A DNA stretch of 64,000 bases from the NCBI GenBank assembly GCA_002633005.1, contig NMRA01000082.1, positions 350,576 to 414,575 on the forward strand, written 5' to 3'. Origin of the DNA: Phoronis australis (lineage: Eukaryota > Phoronida > Phoronidae). The notes below the pieces were generated by a model. The model was not told the origin of the DNA and made no database searches. It saw only the letters and a program-made list of their open reading frames with translations. Of the stretch, positions 60,206 through 64,000 are shown in pieces. The stretch's first letter is position 1. Every line of letters begins with the position of its first letter. A program made the position numbers and the translations under genes.

Positions 60206-63200
60206 ACAGTTTTATCGTAACCAATAACCATAACATGGCTACAAACGTAACTACGTCACCAGCCTCCCATTCCGGCAGTAACGCTAGAACCTTGCTGAGA
60301 AGCATGACTTCGCGGAGATTACGTGACATATTGCCGTGTACATGCGCGCACCCAGGGGCGAAGTGGGCAAAAAGGTCCGCCTCAGAGAAACAACGAGGCC
60401 GGAAAAATAAGACCAACGTCCACAGGAAGTCGGGTCGAATGAACAAGGTCCACACACTGAAAAATTTGAGCCCCCTATATTTTAGACTGGGTCGGCACGC
60501 ATGGTGTAGGTAAAATGAGAACACGTGACTTTGGCGAAATTTTCACTAGGTCCTAGCGTAAGTCTTAGCGTTACTGAACGCACGCACGCTTACTCAGGCG
60601 CGTGCTTATACCGCCGTACTTTACCATAGGAATAATGAATTCATTTTTGCCTGCACTATATCTTTGTTCAGTTGCACTACTGACTTTTTCTCTGTTTAGT
60701 ATACACGAAAAAAGCAGGGACTTTGGCCGGTGCGTACCCGCTAGCCAAATTTGACTACTCCCATGCAACAGCGAAAACAATATAGACCGGAGTACGCACC
60801 TATCCTATTTCATATGAATGGATTCGGCTTTATTTTCCACTCAAGAGCTCTACACTGGCAACGATGCTTTGAACACGACTGGTGTGTATAGCTAATTTAT
60901 AACACAGAGTTAAACTTTGGAGTTTGTTACTTTTTCCAAATCTCACAATTTTAAGTACCAAACACAAAAACTGCATGTTCCGTCTGATTTCTGGCCTAAA
61001 CGCTAGCTGACGTAGAAGCTATTCTGGGAAAAAGCCTGCTACACGCACTGCTCGCTATTTTTTCAAATTTTAACCTTTTTTATTTTCACCGGAAGACGAC
61101 GGTTGCAAGACTTGCTTTGCATGGAAAAGAAAACTATAGTAGTTGTATGATAGCAAATAAAAATCACAGTGAGATGCTTTGAGATCAACTGCTGTACCGG
61201 CAAAAAAATTAATGAGACTCCTCGAGACAATCGACAACACAATGACCACTGAATCCTATGTCCAGCTGAGCTGTATGCCTCTATTGATAGCTCACTTAAA
61301 GGCGAGAACACCGGGTCCAAGTAGCCGCTAGATGATTCAGTTGTTGTCGTGTTTCACGTTTTGAAGTACCTTGTCAGCTCATCGCTGATTTGAGACCGAC
61401 AGCTCAACTCGTACCTTCCCGCCTTGCAGTGCTCTTGTGCGGGTGTGCGCAATAATATCTAGTATATTCAGGAGAGGTTGAGCTCTGCCAGGCTCAGCAG
61501 TCAACCTGCAAAGTTGAATAACGTGCGGGTCTATTATTCGGTAGGTAAATGCACGAGGGCTCCATTAAGATGCCCGTCATACGGGCAGGACTCTGAGTTC
61601 TGATCGAGTGCAGTCTGTAGTTCGTGTTACTCGTAATCACCTGCCACGGCGGTCAAGTGTGTTGTGTAATACGTTCAAAGCAAGAAACGGGATTAACCCG
61701 ACGTCCACACTACTGTGGACAATACAATCGAAATACTTCCATACATATCCTTCTTGAAACGCAATACAATATAAAAGGAGTATTGAACAATAACCATTGT
61801 AGATTGCGGTCCGTCACCTTGTCTGTCGGCAAAGACCTGCGATATTTTCTTCTTAAACATAGGGTACTAGAAGCATTAATTCCTTGTCATGCAGTTATTT
61901 GACCAAACCGAACTTCAGTGTATTTTTTTTTCACAATGTCAAAAATACCCGGTTCATATGCTAGCTAAAACGCTAGCGTTTTCGCTAGAACTTTCGCTCA
62001 GCAGAAAAACGCCAATAACGTGAACGATCGCTCGTTTTGCTGGAGGTTTGAATAACCCCAAAACTTACTAGAGTTTTATGAAACATTTTGTAGCTAGACC
62101 GCTTAGTTTGAAGGACACACACACACATGCAGGGGTAAGAAGTCTTTATTCTATCGCCACAGCAATGAATTTATGACGCAAAGCGAACGTGTTTGGAATT
62201 TTCGGGTGAGGAAGAAACAACTCCTGGCGAAAATTACCCCTTCGCGCCTGACAAGCTAAAACGCCATCGTGTTTGGTCAGCGTTTTAGCCAATGAAACTG
62301 GCAGCTCTTCCGCCTTTCAAGGCATGTGAACCTAGTAAAAGCAAAGATATTATTTACAGGAACTATAGTATCTTTGGTAAAAAAGTCCGACTTATCGCTT
62401 CAACATTAGTATGCACATGGAAGTACACGGCACTCAATGAATAGCAATACTTCCGGGATATAGAAACACCAACGGCGGCCACAACTCACCAACCCAGCTC
62501 AAGTATTTTGGGTTTCATCTATACCGAGTTTTTCAAAAAACAGTAACATAGTTTCTAGATATGCACATGTCCATGCAATTAGGCAGCTTCACCACAGTTG
62601 AACCCAAACAGCATTTGCTTTTAGTCTAGATAAACCTCAGAGGATGGGAAAATTCTTTGTTTTCAGTCTTATACTTGTAATCAGACAAATATATTGAGTT
62701 CTTTCTTAGCGTGATAGCATGGTATCACTGAGTCACAAAATGGGACTGAGATTGCCAGGTGCGACAGATACGAAACCAGAATCAATTTCCAATCTGTACT
62801 GAGGGACTGACTCTAGCTCTTTCAAAAGTGATCATATCATGACACTTTGGCTCTCGCTCACTCCTGACCACTTATTGCTGAACTGAATTAATACGTATAT
62901 AATCTGCTTGGCGATGGATATAATTTTCCTACCACTCCAGACGTATTCTGTATGATAAGTGACCTAGTTTATAAATTTCAACTTGTATTGCGAGTTAGAG
63001 GGAAGTGTAGGAAATGATTTAGTTGCTGTGGGGTGTTCACGAACTCTTTCATCAAATTATCAGGTCCCACAGTACACAATAAGTTAGCAAAACCGGTCTT
63101 CGGGCCCCTATCAAAACTTGGAGTAAGCGCAGGAGTGATAAACCGCACACGTATTTATAATCCAACAGAGACAATGAGACTCCATCTGATAACAGTAACC

Positions 63201-64000
63201 AACTGTAATCGGATGAAGGATATTTTCGTTGCACAGCCAACAGGTCCATGATAAACCTTGCATTGGCCGTGATCCAGTCACTATTTATAGCGTTACACAC
63301 CAGCGGTCCCCGGCAACCACACTAGCCATATCACAGTCGAGTAACACTTTGCCTCAACCCCGAGAAGCTGCATGATGACTAGTTTCCGACAGAAAAACGA
63401 TCATATCGGCGAACAGTCCGGCCACTTTCGTTAGATTACCGGAAACAACGGCCTGGCGCCGACGTCAAAAAACATCAAACGGCTACTACTGTTGGGATAA
63501 AAAATCGCACGACCGCATCCCCGCCCGCGACTGGAACGCGATCAACGGGATCGACCCCAGCCGGCGAGCAGCGTACATGGCATTACGGTTTAGACCATAC
63601 TCTGGTAGCCTGTATACAGAACAGTCTTATAACCTGGTCACATGATTTCTTGTCCCTTAGTCAAGTAGAACTTGAAATAAAACGAACTTCGCTCAATGGC
63701 ATTGAACATTTCAAAGAAATAATCTTGAATCTCAATACCGGCTATGACTGAATAATGTCATTACTTTCAAAAAGTGACTGACCTTCAGAACTTGTTATGG
63801 GCAGATAAATACAAATCATATTTTGGACCAGGGTTCTAATCAGTACTCGAATTCGAACTTGAAATTATTTTTTTTTGTCATTTTCCGTCTTGCTTTAATA
63901 TGACCTATGCCGAGTCTATTATTCCGTGCACGAGAGCAAGTGACTTCCACCGTTTCTAGTTCAAGTTAGCACTTGGTCAGTGACCCATTGAGCTACAAAA
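60206..64000. other. Intergenic, no gene recognised
   Basis: Several short frames without family matches. 63470-63600 is a GC-rich patch open in several frames on both strands. The last 50 bases (reverse complement TTTTGTAGCTCAATGGGTCA) look like an A-box of a truncated tRNA-type repeat running off the window. Confidence 0.5.

Noticed and set aside
60235-60513. 92-residue basic + strand frame starting just after the 1-kb transposon
   Set aside because: Opposing frame equally long, no motif recognised; basic composition alone is not enough.

Overview
This is a piece of an animal nuclear genome, AT-rich and repeat-dense. It has spliced genes with GT-AG introns, tRNA-derived SINEs, a mariner-type transposon, several families of short inverted-repeat elements and assembly gaps (runs of N). 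The protein sequences fit a marine-type invertebrate, but I cannot fix the phylum from sequence alone. There are two confident protein-coding genes, arranged tail to tail, plus one candidate orphan terminal exon.

Layout. Positions 1-19.8 kb hold no gene I can support; they contain a 435-bp inverted-repeat element (293-727), a 59-bp tandem repeat (5234-5450), two tRNA-derived SINEs (about 6.27 and 10.9 kb) and many anonymous short frames. From 19,983 to 37,458 on the + strand lies a complete nuclear lamin gene: 12 coding exons, 582 codons, head, full rod with lamin-length coil 1B, NLS, lamin-tail (Ig) domain and a C-terminal CVVM CaaX box. It is a B-type, farnesylated lamin by sequence. A 1.4-kb inverted-repeat transposon sits in its last intron, between the tail-domain exon and the CaaX exon. 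From 37.5 to 44.4 kb is intergenic sequence and repeats. From 52,551 down to 44,398 on the - strand lies a cytochrome P450 gene of CYP2-clan type: five coding exons, exactly 501 codons including the stop, and all hallmark motifs. One codon in the middle (271) is TGA, where the family usually has Arg, so this allele is a nonsense allele, a very young pseudogene or a sequencing error. Intron 4 of the P450 carries a 1.1-kb duplication joined at a single N, possibly two haplotypes spliced together by the assembler.

From 52.6 to 64 kb the sequence is again mainly repeats. There is a decayed mariner element (54,430-55,545) with a 157-bp MITE nested in it. The same MITE family recurs at 48,838 and as a 1-kb version at 59,181-60,200, each flanked by a 5-bp target duplication. 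An isolated coding-like 3'-terminal exon lies at 53,558-53,699.

The two genes are functionally unrelated (nuclear scaffold protein; ER mono-oxygenase). I found no previously undescribed multi-gene system. The most useful observations are the P450 nonsense codon in an otherwise perfect frame, the 116-nt P450 exon that simple ORF calling misses, the nested transposon family with readable target duplications, and the isolated lamin CaaX exon.
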